Shown: positions 9,318 through 16,218 of the stretch, piece by piece
Position numbering within the stretch: the stretch's first letter is position 1
How the letters are laid out: each line of letters opens with the position of its first letter
Assembly (NCBI GenBank): GCA_029559035.1
Contig: JAKQCT010000017.1
Location: forward strand, 1-64,000
DNA length: 64,000 nt
From: Acidobacteriota bacterium
GTDB lineage: Bacteria > Acidobacteriota > UBA4820
Direction of reading: 5' to 3'
Made by a program: the position numbers and the translations under genes
The notes under the pieces: generated by a model
Told to the model about the DNA's origin: nothing
The model's input: only the letters and a program-made list of their open reading frames with translations
Databases searched by the model: none

Positions 9318-9896
9318 TTATTTCAGTTGTGTATCAAGACGAAACAGGGGGGGCGGGCGCCTCATCAAAGGCTTGAAGCGGTATATGTCCTTTATTATCT
9401 TTATGTTGGCATGTTTTACGGCGATCTGAAGCGGAACCGGCATGTCTTGAAACAAAAGCGCAAGACCATTTTTCGAAACCGCCAGAGCCTTTTCCGGAAG
9501 CGCCGCGGGATTTTTCGCGACCGCCACATAGGTTTGCAGAGCGTCCCAAATGGATATTGATTCGTCACCGGTATAAAACGAAAGCGCCAGGGCTTCCACG
9601 GTGACCGCCTGGGTGTTTTCGGGAATGTTACAACCTTCAAGCGAATCTGTGCGGACCTTTCTGCGGAAGAGGCGGCCCACTCCCTGAAAGAGCCACTCGC
9701 TGCCGAGCACAAGCAGGCTTTTCTTTGATTCGGGGAAGGGGGGTGGCGAGGATGTCTCTATAAGATAGTGACTGTGGAAAAAATCTGGTTGTGCGGTCCT
9801 GCTTTCGTTATAATTATTGGGCGAAGAAATAATGTGCCGCGCCTGCTGGCGCTGTGGGGGAGGAGCCGGATTGTGACGACCGCGTAACAAATTCAA
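9318..9896 (-). CDS. Doubtful hypothetical protein with heptad repeats
   Basis: This 192-codon frame opens with TTG and has no clear ribosome-binding site. The N-terminal third is low-complexity (Pro, Gln, Arg) and may be untranslated. From about residue 60 it becomes protein-like (LVLGSEWLFQGVGRLFRRKV), with a 7-residue repeat near 130-155 (AVAKNPA, ALPEKAL, AVSKNGL) that could form an amphipathic helix. The same DNA also holds a plus-strand frame (9288-9560) with a good AAGGAGGAG site but an Arg/Lys-rich product. The true coding strand is uncertain, and this may be a degraded gene. Confidence 0.33.
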   Translation of the reverse strand: MNLLRGRHNPAPPPQRQQARHIISSPNNYNESRTAQPDFFHSHYLIETSSPPPFPESKKSLLVLGSEWLFQGVGRLFRRKVRTDSLEGCNIPENTQAVTVEALALSFYTGDESISIWDALQTYVAVAKNPAALPEKALAVSKNGLALLFQDMPVPLQIAVKHANIKIIKDIYRFKPLMRRPPPLFRLDTQLK

Positions 9897-10171
9897 TATG
9901 CCTCCTTGGCATATCTGCTTTGCGCATCACTTTTCCTCCTCCTTCGTGCATCCCCACTTCAGCGCTTTCACCACAACCGATCCTTAAGCGCCAACCAAAT
10001 TGTAACATATAGTTGTGGAAAAGTCAAGACCCCTATTACATGTGGAGTCATTTATTGTCACGATGCCGTTCTGGCATAGGACCTACGGGTATTCTTTATG
10101 GCTTTAAGTGCGCGCCGGGCCAGGCCATGCATTATGAATTTGGGCGAAGAGGGGAGCGGCCCTATCTGTCA

Positions 10172-10216
10172 GGGGACACGATCCCGATTCAAAAGGCCGA
10201 ATCGGGTCATGTCCCC
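10172..10216. repeat. Imperfect inverted repeat, about 18-bp arms
   Basis: The left arm ggggacacgatcccgattc (10172-10190) pairs with gaatcgggtcatgtcccc (10199-10216) around an 8-nt centre, with one bulge and a mismatch. It could be a REP/MITE-like element or the end of a lost transposon. There is no T-run that would make it a terminator. Confidence 0.65.
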
Positions 10217-10266
10217 CGGCACAGGCTGAAGGCTGAAGTTCAAAAAAGGAATGGGTTTTCCTGTAG

Positions 10267-10286
10267 GGGCGAACGGCGGCTCGCCC
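10267..10286. repeat. GGGCGAACGGCG hairpin element, copy 1
   Basis: The palindromic element GTAGGGGCGAACGGCGG followed by CTCGCCCGG is found here and again at 13014-13040. Both copies lie in gene-free sequence at the 3' side of minus-strand genes, so it may act as a terminator-like or REP-like element. Confidence 0.55.
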
Positions 10287-10374
10287 GGATACATCGCCCC
10301 GTTTTCGCTTCGAAGGAGCAGCCCTCTTCAAAGGGAAAGAGGATCGGAGGGAGAAGTTATCTGGCTGTCTTTTT

Positions 10375-11301
10375 TCATCTGTCGCCTTTCAACCTTTCCA
10401 GTATCTTGAAAGCATCCTTGTCGAACCTTGAGAAGGCGAACCACTTTTTCCCCAGGTCTTTGAGCGAGGCGCCTATATAGTATACGGTTTTGTCGTCTAT
10501 TATCAGGAACCTGTCGTGGGAAAGGCCGAATTCCTTTAGCTTTATCTTGCGGTATTGTTGGCCGTATTTCTCGGTGTCAAGCGCAAGCTGTTTCGAGATC
10601 GTTTTGGTGTAGACGGTTATCTCCGCCTTCCTGCCGGCCTTCGAGAGCAGCGTGAGGACGCTCTCATCAACGTAATTGTCGATCAGGACGATGGAATTTT
10701 TAGCGCTTCGTATCAGATCAGAGGCGAATTTATATGCGTCGAATACCTGGCCGTCAAAAAAGATTCCCTGCTTCGGAACAGCATCCTTACTTTCGATGGC
10801 AGCAAGCACTTTGTCCATCTTTATTTCTGTTTCAAGCTGTTTAAGCTCAAGAGTGTCAAGCCTTTGAAAGACCTGGGCGTTTGAAAGTATGAATTTCCGC
10901 ATCGCCACAAAAGCTTTGATGATCTGAATGCTCATCTGAACGGCTGTTTCGCTTTTAAGGACGGCCGAAAGCATCGCCACGCCTTGCTCGGTGAAGACTC
11001 TCGGCAGGTACTTCGTATGCTTCCCTTTTTTACTCTCTAAGGTCACATTCTGTGACCATACAGCATCTTTCTCTAAGGTCACAAATTGTGACCTTAGAGA
11101 TTCGTACTCGGTCTTCGTGAGCTGGAAGCTGAACTCCAGAGGGAATCTTTCAAGGTTCCTTTTAACCGCCTGGTTCAGGACTTTGGTCTCCACTCCGAAA
11201 AGTGCGGCAAGGTCGCTGTCCAGCATCACATGGGCATTTCGGACGGTGCTGATGCGGCTTTGAATATCGCTTTTCGTTAATGCCAAGGATTTGTCGGCCA
11301 T
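10375..11301 (-). CDS. ORF6N-domain DNA-binding protein with C-terminal PLD-like domain, 308 aa
   Basis: Residues about 12-135 form an ORF6N domain, a phage-related DNA-binding module: the MLDSDLAALFGVETKVLNQA start, then LERFPLEFSFQLT, then YLPRVFTEQGVAML. A short coiled coil near 140-165 links to a phospholipase D-like domain with FFDGQVFDAYKFASDLI, VLIDNYVD and HDRFLIIDD. In the last motif Arg takes the usual HxK lysine position, which in my recollection is common for this fused family. Function is undefined; such genes are scattered in accessory DNA. Three nearly identical palindromes, one 25 bp upstream of the start and two inside the gene, suggest autoregulation. The gene stands alone. 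Confidence 0.88.
   Translation of the reverse strand: MADKSLALTKSDIQSRISTVRNAHVMLDSDLAALFGVETKVLNQAVKRNLERFPLEFSFQLTKTEYESLRSQFVTLEKDAVWSQNVTLESKKGKHTKYLPRVFTEQGVAMLSAVLKSETAVQMSIQIIKAFVAMRKFILSNAQVFQRLDTLELKQLETEIKMDKVLAAIESKDAVPKQGIFFDGQVFDAYKFASDLIRSAKNSIVLIDNYVDESVLTLLSKAGRKAEITVYTKTISKQLALDTEKYGQQYRKIKLKEFGLSHDRFLIIDDKTVYYIGASLKDLGKKWFAFSRFDKDAFKILERLKGDR
11035..11057. promoter_or_regulatory. Intragenic palindrome 3
   Basis: The sequence ctctaa-ggtcacattctgtgacc repeats the left flank and both arms of palindrome 2, with start points 36 bp apart. It encodes the Gln-Asn-Val-Thr-Leu-Glu stretch, so the protein repeat and the DNA repeat coincide. Confidence 0.6.
11071..11100. promoter_or_regulatory. 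Intragenic palindrome 2 (extended)
   Basis: The sequence tctaaggtcac-aaatt-gtgaccttaga (11072-11098) is a 27-bp near-perfect palindrome inside the ORF6N coding region. Its core ggtcacaaattgtgacc matches the upstream operator candidate in both arms. It encodes the Gln-Phe-Val-Thr-Leu stretch of the protein. Confidence 0.6.
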
Positions 11302-11325
11302 TTTCGCTCCATCATCCTACTTTGA

Positions 11326-11342
11326 GGTCACATTTTGTGACC
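11326..11342. promoter_or_regulatory. Palindromic operator candidate upstream of the ORF6N gene
   Basis: The 17-bp sequence ggtcacattttgtgacc is a perfect inverted repeat with a 3-bp centre. It lies 25-41 bp upstream of the start codon, where an operator would overlap the promoter or leader. The same GGTCACA/TGTGACC arms occur twice inside the gene. Confidence 0.65.
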
Positions 11343-11392
11343 AGCTGTGCCTTCTGTCATTCTTTCCTACCCCCTCATTTTACACCCTTTTA

Positions 11393-11465
11393 AGGCTGAA
11401 GGCTGATGGCTGAAGGCTGATGGCTGGTGTCCTTCGGACGGCACTGAAGGCTGAAGGCTGGAGCA
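11393..11465. repeat. GGCTGAW heptamer array
   Basis: Tandem copies of the 7-mer GGCTGAA or GGCTGAT (aaggctgatggctgaaggctg and similar) fill the spacer between the ORF6N gene and the next gene. The run is interrupted by a short unique segment (tgtccttcggacggcact). Confidence 0.85.
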
Positions 11466-11477
11466 CGAAGCGGAACA

Positions 11478-12173
11478 TCACAGACAATCTGCCATCATTT
11501 CAGCGGTTATCCTGCCCCCGCTTTCTTTGTGCATCTCCATCAGGTCGAGGGTTCTTCCTTTTCTGGTATAGACCGTGCCATTCGTTTCGAAGCAGAGGAG
11601 GGGTTCGCTTTTTCTCACGATGAACCAGAATTTCAAAGACTCTTTTCTGGCAAGATCTATTGGTTTTGAGAGCCTTTCGCGAGGCTCGGGAAAAGGCTCG
11701 AAAAGATGGCGGCGAATTTCGAAAGGAATGGGCGCGCCGTCACAGTAGCCGCTGCGGCAATCGAAGCAGTCTTCGTCGAAAACCGACAGGGACAGGATAT
11801 CTGATGCCAGCCTGGAAAGGAGCGTTGCGGGGGTCGCGGGGAGAGGCTTTTCGGGGACGGGAAGCTCGATCAGCCTGACGATCTCATCAAGCACGGTTTG
11901 CGGGGACGAGCGCTCGATCTCGGGCCAGATGTCGATCATGCGTGAACTTCCGCGATCCTGCCCCTCCGTCAGCTCATGGTTCATGGTGCACCAGATATGG
12001 AGGTGGCCGGGGCGGTTGAAGCTCATTATCTCTCGTTGATCCCTGTCATACAGGGTTAGCGTGTCGTAGTTGTTGCCGCCGTGCTCCTCCGCGACGGTGA
12101 AAGCGCCGCCGCTGATCTCCTGGAGCCTGGAAACGAACCACCACGATGCTGACAGCATAAGAGCATGCCACAT
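11478..12173 (-). CDS. Hypothetical protein, 231 aa
   Basis: I do not recognise this protein. It begins MWHALMLSASWWFVSRLQEI and contains a beta-rich part with GNNYDTLTLYDRDQREIMSF and GHLHIWCTMNHE. A Cys-rich patch near residues 138-145 (DCFDCRSGYC) could bind a metal. No signal peptide or membrane segment is evident. I chose the start at 12173 because AGGAGG (12183-12188) lies 9 bp upstream; longer frames would begin on or before that site. It lies 50 bp downstream of the zinc-ribbon-like gene and is probably co-transcribed with it. Confidence 0.6.
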   Translation of the reverse strand: MWHALMLSASWWFVSRLQEISGGAFTVAEEHGGNNYDTLTLYDRDQREIMSFNRPGHLHIWCTMNHELTEGQDRGSSRMIDIWPEIERSSPQTVLDEIVRLIELPVPEKPLPATPATLLSRLASDILSLSVFDEDCFDCRSGYCDGAPIPFEIRRHLFEPFPEPRERLSKPIDLARKESLKFWFIVRKSEPLLCFETNGTVYTRKGRTLDLMEMHKESGGRITAEMMADCL

Positions 12174-12223
12174 CGGAATCATCCTCCTTGCAGGGAGCCC
12201 CCTCCCCTCCGCGGCCCCCTCTT

Positions 12224-12529
12224 TTAAGAATCCGGGAACACAATCGGTTCCCTGCAATCATCCGAGTCCAGGATATCTGTGGCTTCTTTGTCGTCCAGGC
12301 CCTCGTCGTTGTAGGGCTCTTTCGAGAGGCTCTCGAAGCGTTCTTTTTCATCTAAATGCTCGATGGCCGGCATGCGGATATGGTAAAGAGCTATAACACA
12401 ATCGCGGCAGAGGGCGAAGTTCTTGTCCTTCCAGCAGAAGACAAGCCTCCCGTCGTCCTTCTGACAGGAGTCGCAGACGCAGTCTCGCGTTATCTCGTGC
12501 AAGTGGATGAAAAATCCGGGCCTTTTCAT
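12224..12529 (-). CDS. Small hypothetical protein with putative zinc ribbon, 101 aa
   Basis: This short acidic protein begins MKRPGFFIHLHEITRDCVCD. It carries two cysteine knuckles, DCVCDSC and FALCRDC, about 20 residues apart, a spacing that would suit a zinc ribbon. The C-terminal half is acidic (DEKERFESLSKE, LDDKEATDILDSDD). I chose the ATG at 12529 because it has a GGAAGGGAG site 8 bp upstream and a TATAAT box at 12551-12556; the longer frame would start upstream of this. The 231-aa gene follows, likely in the same transcript. The family is unknown. Confidence 0.58.
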   Translation of the reverse strand: MKRPGFFIHLHEITRDCVCDSCQKDDGRLVFCWKDKNFALCRDCVIALYHIRMPAIEHLDEKERFESLSKEPYNDEGLDDKEATDILDSDDCREPIVFPDS

Positions 12530-12550
12530 GGAGCGCTCCCTTCCAGATAC

Positions 12551-12556
12551 ATTATA
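12551..12556 (-). promoter_or_regulatory. Candidate -10 box
   Basis: The minus strand reads TATAAT here, about 22 bp upstream of the chosen start of the zinc-ribbon-like gene. The -35 region is weak. Confidence 0.4.
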
Positions 12557-12619
12557 ATCCCCCACCCGTGCCAATTCAGGCAACAGGCTGGCGCTGCGCT
12601 ATCGCTACGCTTTCCCAAA

Positions 12620-12776
12620 GAGAGGAGCTATCCTATCCTCTCTTAGGCGCTCCGCTCGTATACTCGCTTCGCTGAACACTCCCCCGGCAGGGAATGTGCC
12701 CTGCCGCAAAATGAATTTGTCTCTGGGCACACCATTTCACGCCCTTCGGGCAAATGCTGGACTGATGGCTGAAGGC
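12620..12776. repeat. Direct repeat, copy 1 (about 157 bp)
   Basis: The segment starts gagaggagctatcctatcct and ends gactgatggctgaagg. It is nearly identical to 12821-12977, differing at only a few positions, for example gtatac against gcatac. The copies are separated by about 44 bp that include GGCTGAA repeats. This is a recent local duplication or a repeated spacer module. Confidence 0.9.
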
Positions 12777-12820
12777 TGACTTTAGGCTGAAGGCTGATGG
12801 TTTATGCTTCGCTTCCCGAA

Positions 12821-12977
12821 GAGAGGAGCTATCCTATCCTCTCTTAGGCGCTCCGCTCGCATACTCGCTTCGCTGAACACTCCCCCGGCAGGGAATGTGC
12901 CCTGCCGCAAAGTGAATTTGTCTCTGGGCACACCATTTCACGCCCTTCGGGCAAATGCTGGACTGATGGCTGAAGGG
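12821..12977. repeat. Direct repeat, copy 2 (about 157 bp)
   Basis: This is the second copy of the 12620-12776 segment, offset by 201 bp. It is followed by ggtcaatagggaaa, a sequence that also follows other GGCTGAW arrays in the window. Confidence 0.9.
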
Positions 12978-13013
12978 TCAATAGGGAAAGCAGGCTAAAG
13001 ACCTGCGGCTACA

Positions 13014-13040
13014 GGTAGGGGCGAACGGCGGTTCGCCCGG
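13014..13040 (-). repeat. GGGCGAAC hairpin element, copy 2
   Basis: GGGCGAAC (13019-13026) and GTTCGCCC (13031-13038) form a perfect 8-bp stem with a 4-nt loop, 5 bp past the stop of the AbiEii gene. It resembles copy 1 at 10267-10286 and may end that transcript, although no T-run follows. Confidence 0.6.
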
Positions 13041-13043
13041 GGA

Positions 13044-13607
13044 TCATTTTTCGAGGGTCTTTTTCAGGGTGTTTTCGAACGTTTCGAGGTATCTTTTGTC
13101 CTCGAAGCTCTGGTCAAACGCGGCCAGCCATTTTCTTATGTGGCCAAGATCAAGGTCTTTGTTCCTCAGAATGACCGACTTGACATCGTCGAGATCGATG
13201 ATCCGCCCCGCGATGACCTTGAGGACGATGAGGTCTTCGGGAGAAGCGAAGCTGGCATCACGGCCCAGTATCTTTCGAGTCTTTGCTCTCTTGATCGCTT
13301 CCGCTTCAAAAAGAGAGTTGGAGAAAATGAAGTCCACTCTGACGGACGAGGCTTCATCGAGGACGGGTAGGACCATTGTCCGGCCCACGAAATCTTTGGG
13401 GTCTTTCGTGAGGGGAACGAGGCCGGTCTCCGCGACGATGCCGAGCATGTCGGGGAGGCGGTCGGCGTCGACACCAAGAGAGATGTCTATGTCCCTTGTT
13501 ATGCGGGGCTGGCCGTGAACGAGAACGGCCTGGCCGCCGATGATGGCGTAAGGGATGCCGTGGTTCTTGAGCGCGAGGGCGACCCGCGCGATTATTTCTT
13601 CGAACAT
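13044..13607 (-). CDS. AbiEii-type nucleotidyltransferase, 187 aa
   Basis: The N-terminal half is a minimal nucleotidyltransferase: IIGGQAVLVHG, then ITRDIDISLG, giving the GG and D-x-D motifs. A further Asp in VRVDFIF may be the third catalytic acid. The product matches the AbiEii / DUF6036-like group, whose members act as toxins in type IV toxin-antitoxin or abortive infection modules, though many single members have unproven function. It overlaps the preceding 68-aa gene by 16 bp, so the two are coupled. The pair sits between spacer arrays, a common place for mobile addiction modules. Confidence 0.82.
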   Translation of the reverse strand: MFEEIIARVALALKNHGIPYAIIGGQAVLVHGQPRITRDIDISLGVDADRLPDMLGIVAETGLVPLTKDPKDFVGRTMVLPVLDEASSVRVDFIFSNSLFEAEAIKRAKTRKILGRDASFASPEDLIVLKVIAGRIIDLDDVKSVILRNKDLDLGHIRKWLAAFDQSFEDKRYLETFENTLKKTLEK

Positions 13608-13798
13608 CCGTGCAGGACCCTGGCAAGTTCTATTTTTTCTTCAATGCCTTCGAGGGGATCGGCGGGGGGATAAACACCTAGCGCTATCGCTTCCCTGTAC
13701 ATCGATTCGAGAAGCTTCATCGCGGCCTCGTAGGAAAGCGGATTTGAGGCAATCAGATCGTCCTCGAATTTTCGTAAAAGCTCGCCGTCCTTTATCAT
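13592..13798 (-). CDS. Small partner of the AbiEii-type gene, 68 aa
   Basis: This small acidic, helical protein begins MIKDGELLRKFEDDLIASNP and overlaps the nucleotidyltransferase start by 16 bp. Such short genes commonly precede this kind of nucleotidyltransferase and may be the antitoxin or a dimerising partner, but the family is not known to me. I chose the ATG at 13798 because it has a GAGAGA purine run just upstream; an extended frame to 13849 would cross the likely -10 box. It has no DNA-binding motif that I can see. Confidence 0.68.
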   Translation of the reverse strand: MIKDGELLRKFEDDLIASNPLSYEAAMKLLESMYREAIALGVYPPADPLEGIEEKIELARVLHGCSKK

Positions 13799-13828
13799 CC
13801 GATCTCTCTCATCTTCTTCACCATCAAT

Positions 13829-13857
13829 AATATAGCACACGCCTGCCAATCGGGCAA
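13829..13857 (-). promoter_or_regulatory. Candidate sigma-70 promoter of the AbiEii pair
   Basis: The minus strand has TATATT (13829-13834) and TTGCCC (13852-13857) separated by 17 bp. The segment CTATATTATTGA around the -10 is repeated in the MntA/HepT promoter, suggesting that the two toxin-type modules share promoter design. Confidence 0.5.
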
Positions 13858-13860
13858 GCT

Positions 13861-14172
13861 GGAGGCTGAAGGCTGAAGGCTGACTTTAGGCTGAAGGCTG
13901 ATGGCTGATGGCTGATGGCTGAAGGGTCAATAAGGAAATTGATTCATCAATTTTTCACTTTTCAATCTTCACTTTTCATTTTTCAATGCAGGCACAGCCT
14001 GCCAGGCTGATGGCTGAAGGGTCAATAGGGAATGTGATGTCTTTAGTAGGCGCAGGCCGTATGGCTGACGCCCAGGCTGAAGGCTGATGGCTGAAGGCTG
14101 ACTTTAGGCTGAAGGCTGAAGGCTGATGGCTGATGGCTGATGGCTGATGGCTGATGGCTGAAGTTCAATAGG
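13861..14172. repeat. GGCTGAW heptamer arrays
   Basis: Many copies of GGCTGAA and GGCTGAT occur as perfect 7-bp tandem units, including a long run at about 14105-14161. They are interrupted by gggtcaataagg or gggtcaataggg segments. Copies agree almost exactly, so the arrays are young or kept homogeneous. Confidence 0.9.
13951..13987. repeat. TTTTCAN heptamer run, copy 1
   Basis: The run tttttcacttttcaatcttc and onward has a 7-bp period (TTTTCAC, TTTTCAA, TCTTCAC, TTTTCAT, TTTTCAA). It follows a gggtcaataaggaaattgat segment. Similar runs are at 14187-14225 and 16157-16195. Confidence 0.8.
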
Positions 14173-14186
14173 GAAATAGATTCCAC

Positions 14187-14225
14187 ACTTTTTCACTTTT
14201 CATTTTTCAATTTTCATTTTTCAAT
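14187..14225. repeat. TTTTCAN heptamer run, copy 2
   Basis: This is the second run with the same 7-bp period, again following a tcaatagggaaatagattcc segment. It ends at the terminator of the 14299-15993 gene. Confidence 0.8.
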
Positions 14226-14245
14226 GAAAGCGAAGCTTCCAATAC

Positions 14246-14272
14246 AAAGGGCGGCCGTTGAAGCCGCCCTTT
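14246..14272 (-). terminator. Terminator hairpin of the secreted FN3 protein gene
   Basis: AAAGGGCGGC (14246-14255) pairs perfectly with GCCGCCCTTT (14263-14272) around a 7-nt loop, 27 bp past the stop codon. The T-run is only the three Ts of the stem, so termination may be partial. Confidence 0.65.
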
Positions 14273-14298
14273 CTTATCGTCAAGCGTTGATGTTGCCT

Positions 14299-15993
14299 TT
14301 ACTGCCCCGGATCGTCCACGGTGTAGAAATAGGTGTTGGTGTCCAGCAGGACGTTGTTGTCGTCGGCGCTCTGGCTGCTGGTCGTTCCGATCAGCGACAT
14401 CACCTGCGGGCTGGTTCCCCTGTATATGTTGTAGCTGTTCATTCCGCCGTCGTTCCAGTAAAGGTGGGCGTCGGGGTCGGAGCTCTTGTCCAGCATCAGG
14501 GTGAAGCTGGAGCTGGTCTTGACATAGACCGATTGGGGCTGGCTCGGGCTGCACGTCTGGGGATCGTTCATGTACTGCGCGGCGTTGACGGCCCTGACCG
14601 TGTAGTTATAGGTCGTGTTCAGGCCGAGGCCGGTATCGGTGTAGTAGGTGTTCGAGGTCTTCGCGATCTCGGCGTTGTTCCTGTAAACGGCGTAATAAGC
14701 GATGTCGGTGTAATTGTCGAGGGCAGGCTGCCACGCGATCGTCGCCGTGCTCCCCGAAACGCCGTACGCGAGAAGGTTCGACGGGCATCCGGGAAGTTCG
14801 GCATAATTGCATCCCCACGGTTGGACGAAGCTTCCGAATGCCGCGTAATCCATCCCCGTAACGAGGAAGCCGCGCCCGGCAAAAGCCGCCTTTGGGTTCG
14901 TGATCATTCCTGTTGCCGTCACCTGTACATTCTCTCCGATGAGCGTTCCTGAACTGCTAACGCGCTGGTACCAGATATCGTAAGAACTTCCAATCAGCCT
15001 GAACCAGAATACGCCCCATTCGACGCCGGTCCAGACGCAAACAGGATACTCCTCGTATTCGGTCGAAGAGGATATCAGGATGTCTCCCGTGACCTTGCTG
15101 CCCGTGTTGTTCAGAAGCGCGAAATAGATGTCGGGGTTTCCTACGTTTCTGTTGTCCACCCAAGTCATCGCGCTGCCTTGGGGCCCCCTTTCGAGGGTAG
15201 GAGACCATGAGTTTCCGGTAGACGTGATGATCCGGCCGTTTGAAGTCACAACATTCGCCGGGGATAACCGCGCGGCATAGATCTCCTCTTTTACCGTAGT
15301 TCGATTGTCAGTGTAGGCAATTAGGTAAACCCCGGGGCCGGGAAGCCATTCAACGGACGGTTCGCTCTGCCAGATCGGATTTGAATCCAGCAGCGTGTCA
15401 TGATATGTAACGTTTCCCGAGGCGTCAAGCAGAGTGGCGAAAATCTGATATCCCCCGTTCCTCGCATCTGTCCAGGCTACGCAATAGCCGTTTCCGCTGA
15501 ATGCCATCGACACACGATTCGCGGAGACCAGGGGCGTTTCTCCGTAGAACGATACCCTGACTGGGCTTCCGATCAGCGAGCCGTTCGCGTCCAGCCTGCA
15601 AAAAAAGACGCTCTGCTGTCCTGTCGTCGCTTCCTCGTATTTAAGGTAGGCAGCTGCATAGCCGCTCCCGTTCCAGACAAGGACCGGAGGGGCCGGATTA
15701 GTGGAAGTGTCGGCATCAAAAAGAGCCACGGGCGGCGCGGCCGGGGTCCCGTCCGCATATAGTCGCGTGAAATAGGCATAGTAAGGACTATAGGACAACC
15801 ATGCCACGGCGAAATCCTTCCCGTTCCAGACGATAGACGATCCCGTGCAAACATTCCCGTTGATTATCGTCTGCATGGGAGCTATCTGCTGTGGGCTGTT
15901 GCAATAGGGCATGTACTCGGGCTGGGGGACGGATGCCGACGCGGCAATCGCGGTTATGATAAACAGGATCACAAATACGATCTTTCTTGTCAT
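14299..15993 (-). CDS. Secreted protein with beta-propeller-like repeats and a fibronectin type III domain, 564 aa
   Basis: The product begins MTRKIVFVILFIITAIAASA, a clear signal peptide, so it is exported. Residues about 30-380 contain repeated segments such as SSIVWNGKDFAVAWLSYS, PVLVWNGSGYAAAYL and VCVWTGVEWGVFWF, a W-N-G-x-x-(F/Y)-x-V pattern spaced about 50-60 residues apart that suggests a beta-propeller. A fibronectin type III domain follows at about 401-488 (ATIAWQPA, YYAVYRNNAEIAKT, YNYTVRAVNA). The ATG at 15993 has GGGAGG upstream; a longer frame to 16032 lacks one. The surface role is unknown. It may work with the downstream-facing TSP3 protein at 16219-17754, which also has FN3-like ending sequence. 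Confidence 0.75.
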   Translation of the reverse strand: MTRKIVFVILFIITAIAASASVPQPEYMPYCNSPQQIAPMQTIINGNVCTGSSIVWNGKDFAVAWLSYSPYYAYFTRLYADGTPAAPPVALFDADTSTNPAPPVLVWNGSGYAAAYLKYEEATTGQQSVFFCRLDANGSLIGSPVRVSFYGETPLVSANRVSMAFSGNGYCVAWTDARNGGYQIFATLLDASGNVTYHDTLLDSNPIWQSEPSVEWLPGPGVYLIAYTDNRTTVKEEIYAARLSPANVVTSNGRIITSTGNSWSPTLERGPQGSAMTWVDNRNVGNPDIYFALLNNTGSKVTGDILISSSTEYEEYPVCVWTGVEWGVFWFRLIGSSYDIWYQRVSSSGTLIGENVQVTATGMITNPKAAFAGRGFLVTGMDYAAFGSFVQPWGCNYAELPGCPSNLLAYGVSGSTATIAWQPALDNYTDIAYYAVYRNNAEIAKTSNTYYTDTGLGLNTTYNYTVRAVNAAQYMNDPQTCSPSQPQSVYVKTSSSFTLMLDKSSDPDAHLYWNDGGMNSYNIYRGTSPQVMSLIGTTSSQSADDNNVLLDTNTYFYTVDDPGQ

Positions 15994-16104
15994 TTTTACC
16001 TCCCTCAAGCAGAAAGTATTACATAGCGGCAAAATTCAAGTCAACCGCGCGCCGCCCCCTAAAAAACAGGTTTTTTGGCCACGGAGGTACCGACGAAAGG
16101 CCGA

Positions 16105-16195
16105 AGGCTGACTTCAGTCTGAAGGCTTAAGGGTCAATAAGGAAATTGATTCATCAATTTTTCACTTTTCAATTTTCACTTTTCAATTTTCAATT
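16105..16195. repeat. Heptamer module (GGCTGAW and TTTTCAN)
   Basis: Degenerate GGCTGAA units (16105-16130) are followed by gggtcaataaggaaattgat and a TTTTCAN run (16157-16195), the same order as at 13.9 and 14.1 kb. It fills most of the 225-bp spacer between two secreted-protein genes. Confidence 0.8.
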
Positions 16196-16218
16196 CAAGC
16201 GAAGCGTGACTTTCTCTT

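Larger units (their letters stand above)
9897..10374. other. Gene-free spacer with repeats
   Basis: No convincing gene lies in these 478 bp. They hold one copy of the repeat also found beside the IS3 element (10121-10136), a long imperfect inverted repeat (10172-10216), a short GGCTGAA array near 10226 and a GGGCGA/TCGCCC hairpin (10267-10286). This composition suggests decayed mobile DNA. Confidence 0.6.
12584..13043. other. Gene-free spacer holding a duplicated segment
   Basis: No gene is supported in this 460-bp stretch. It contains a 157-bp segment present twice with a 201-bp offset, short GGCTGAW runs between and after the copies, and a GGGCGAAC hairpin next to the end of the AbiEii gene. 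Confidence 0.6.
13799..14298. other. Gene-free spacer rich in 7-bp repeats
   Basis: No gene is supported here. Apart from the AbiEii promoter at its right-reading start and the terminator at 14246-14272, the spacer consists of two cycles of the same module: GGCTGAW tandem repeats, then a GGGTCAATAAGGAAATTGAT-like segment, then a TTTTCAN tandem run. Confidence 0.7.

Noticed and set aside
9264-9560. Plus-strand 98-codon frame with a good AAGGAGGAG site
   Set aside because: The product is dominated by Arg/Lys repeats, and the opposite frame looks more protein-like. Noted in the minus-strand entry and in a finding rather than called as a gene.
13861-14172. CRISPR-like array
   Set aside because: The repeats are contiguous 7-mers with no spacers and no cas genes nearby.
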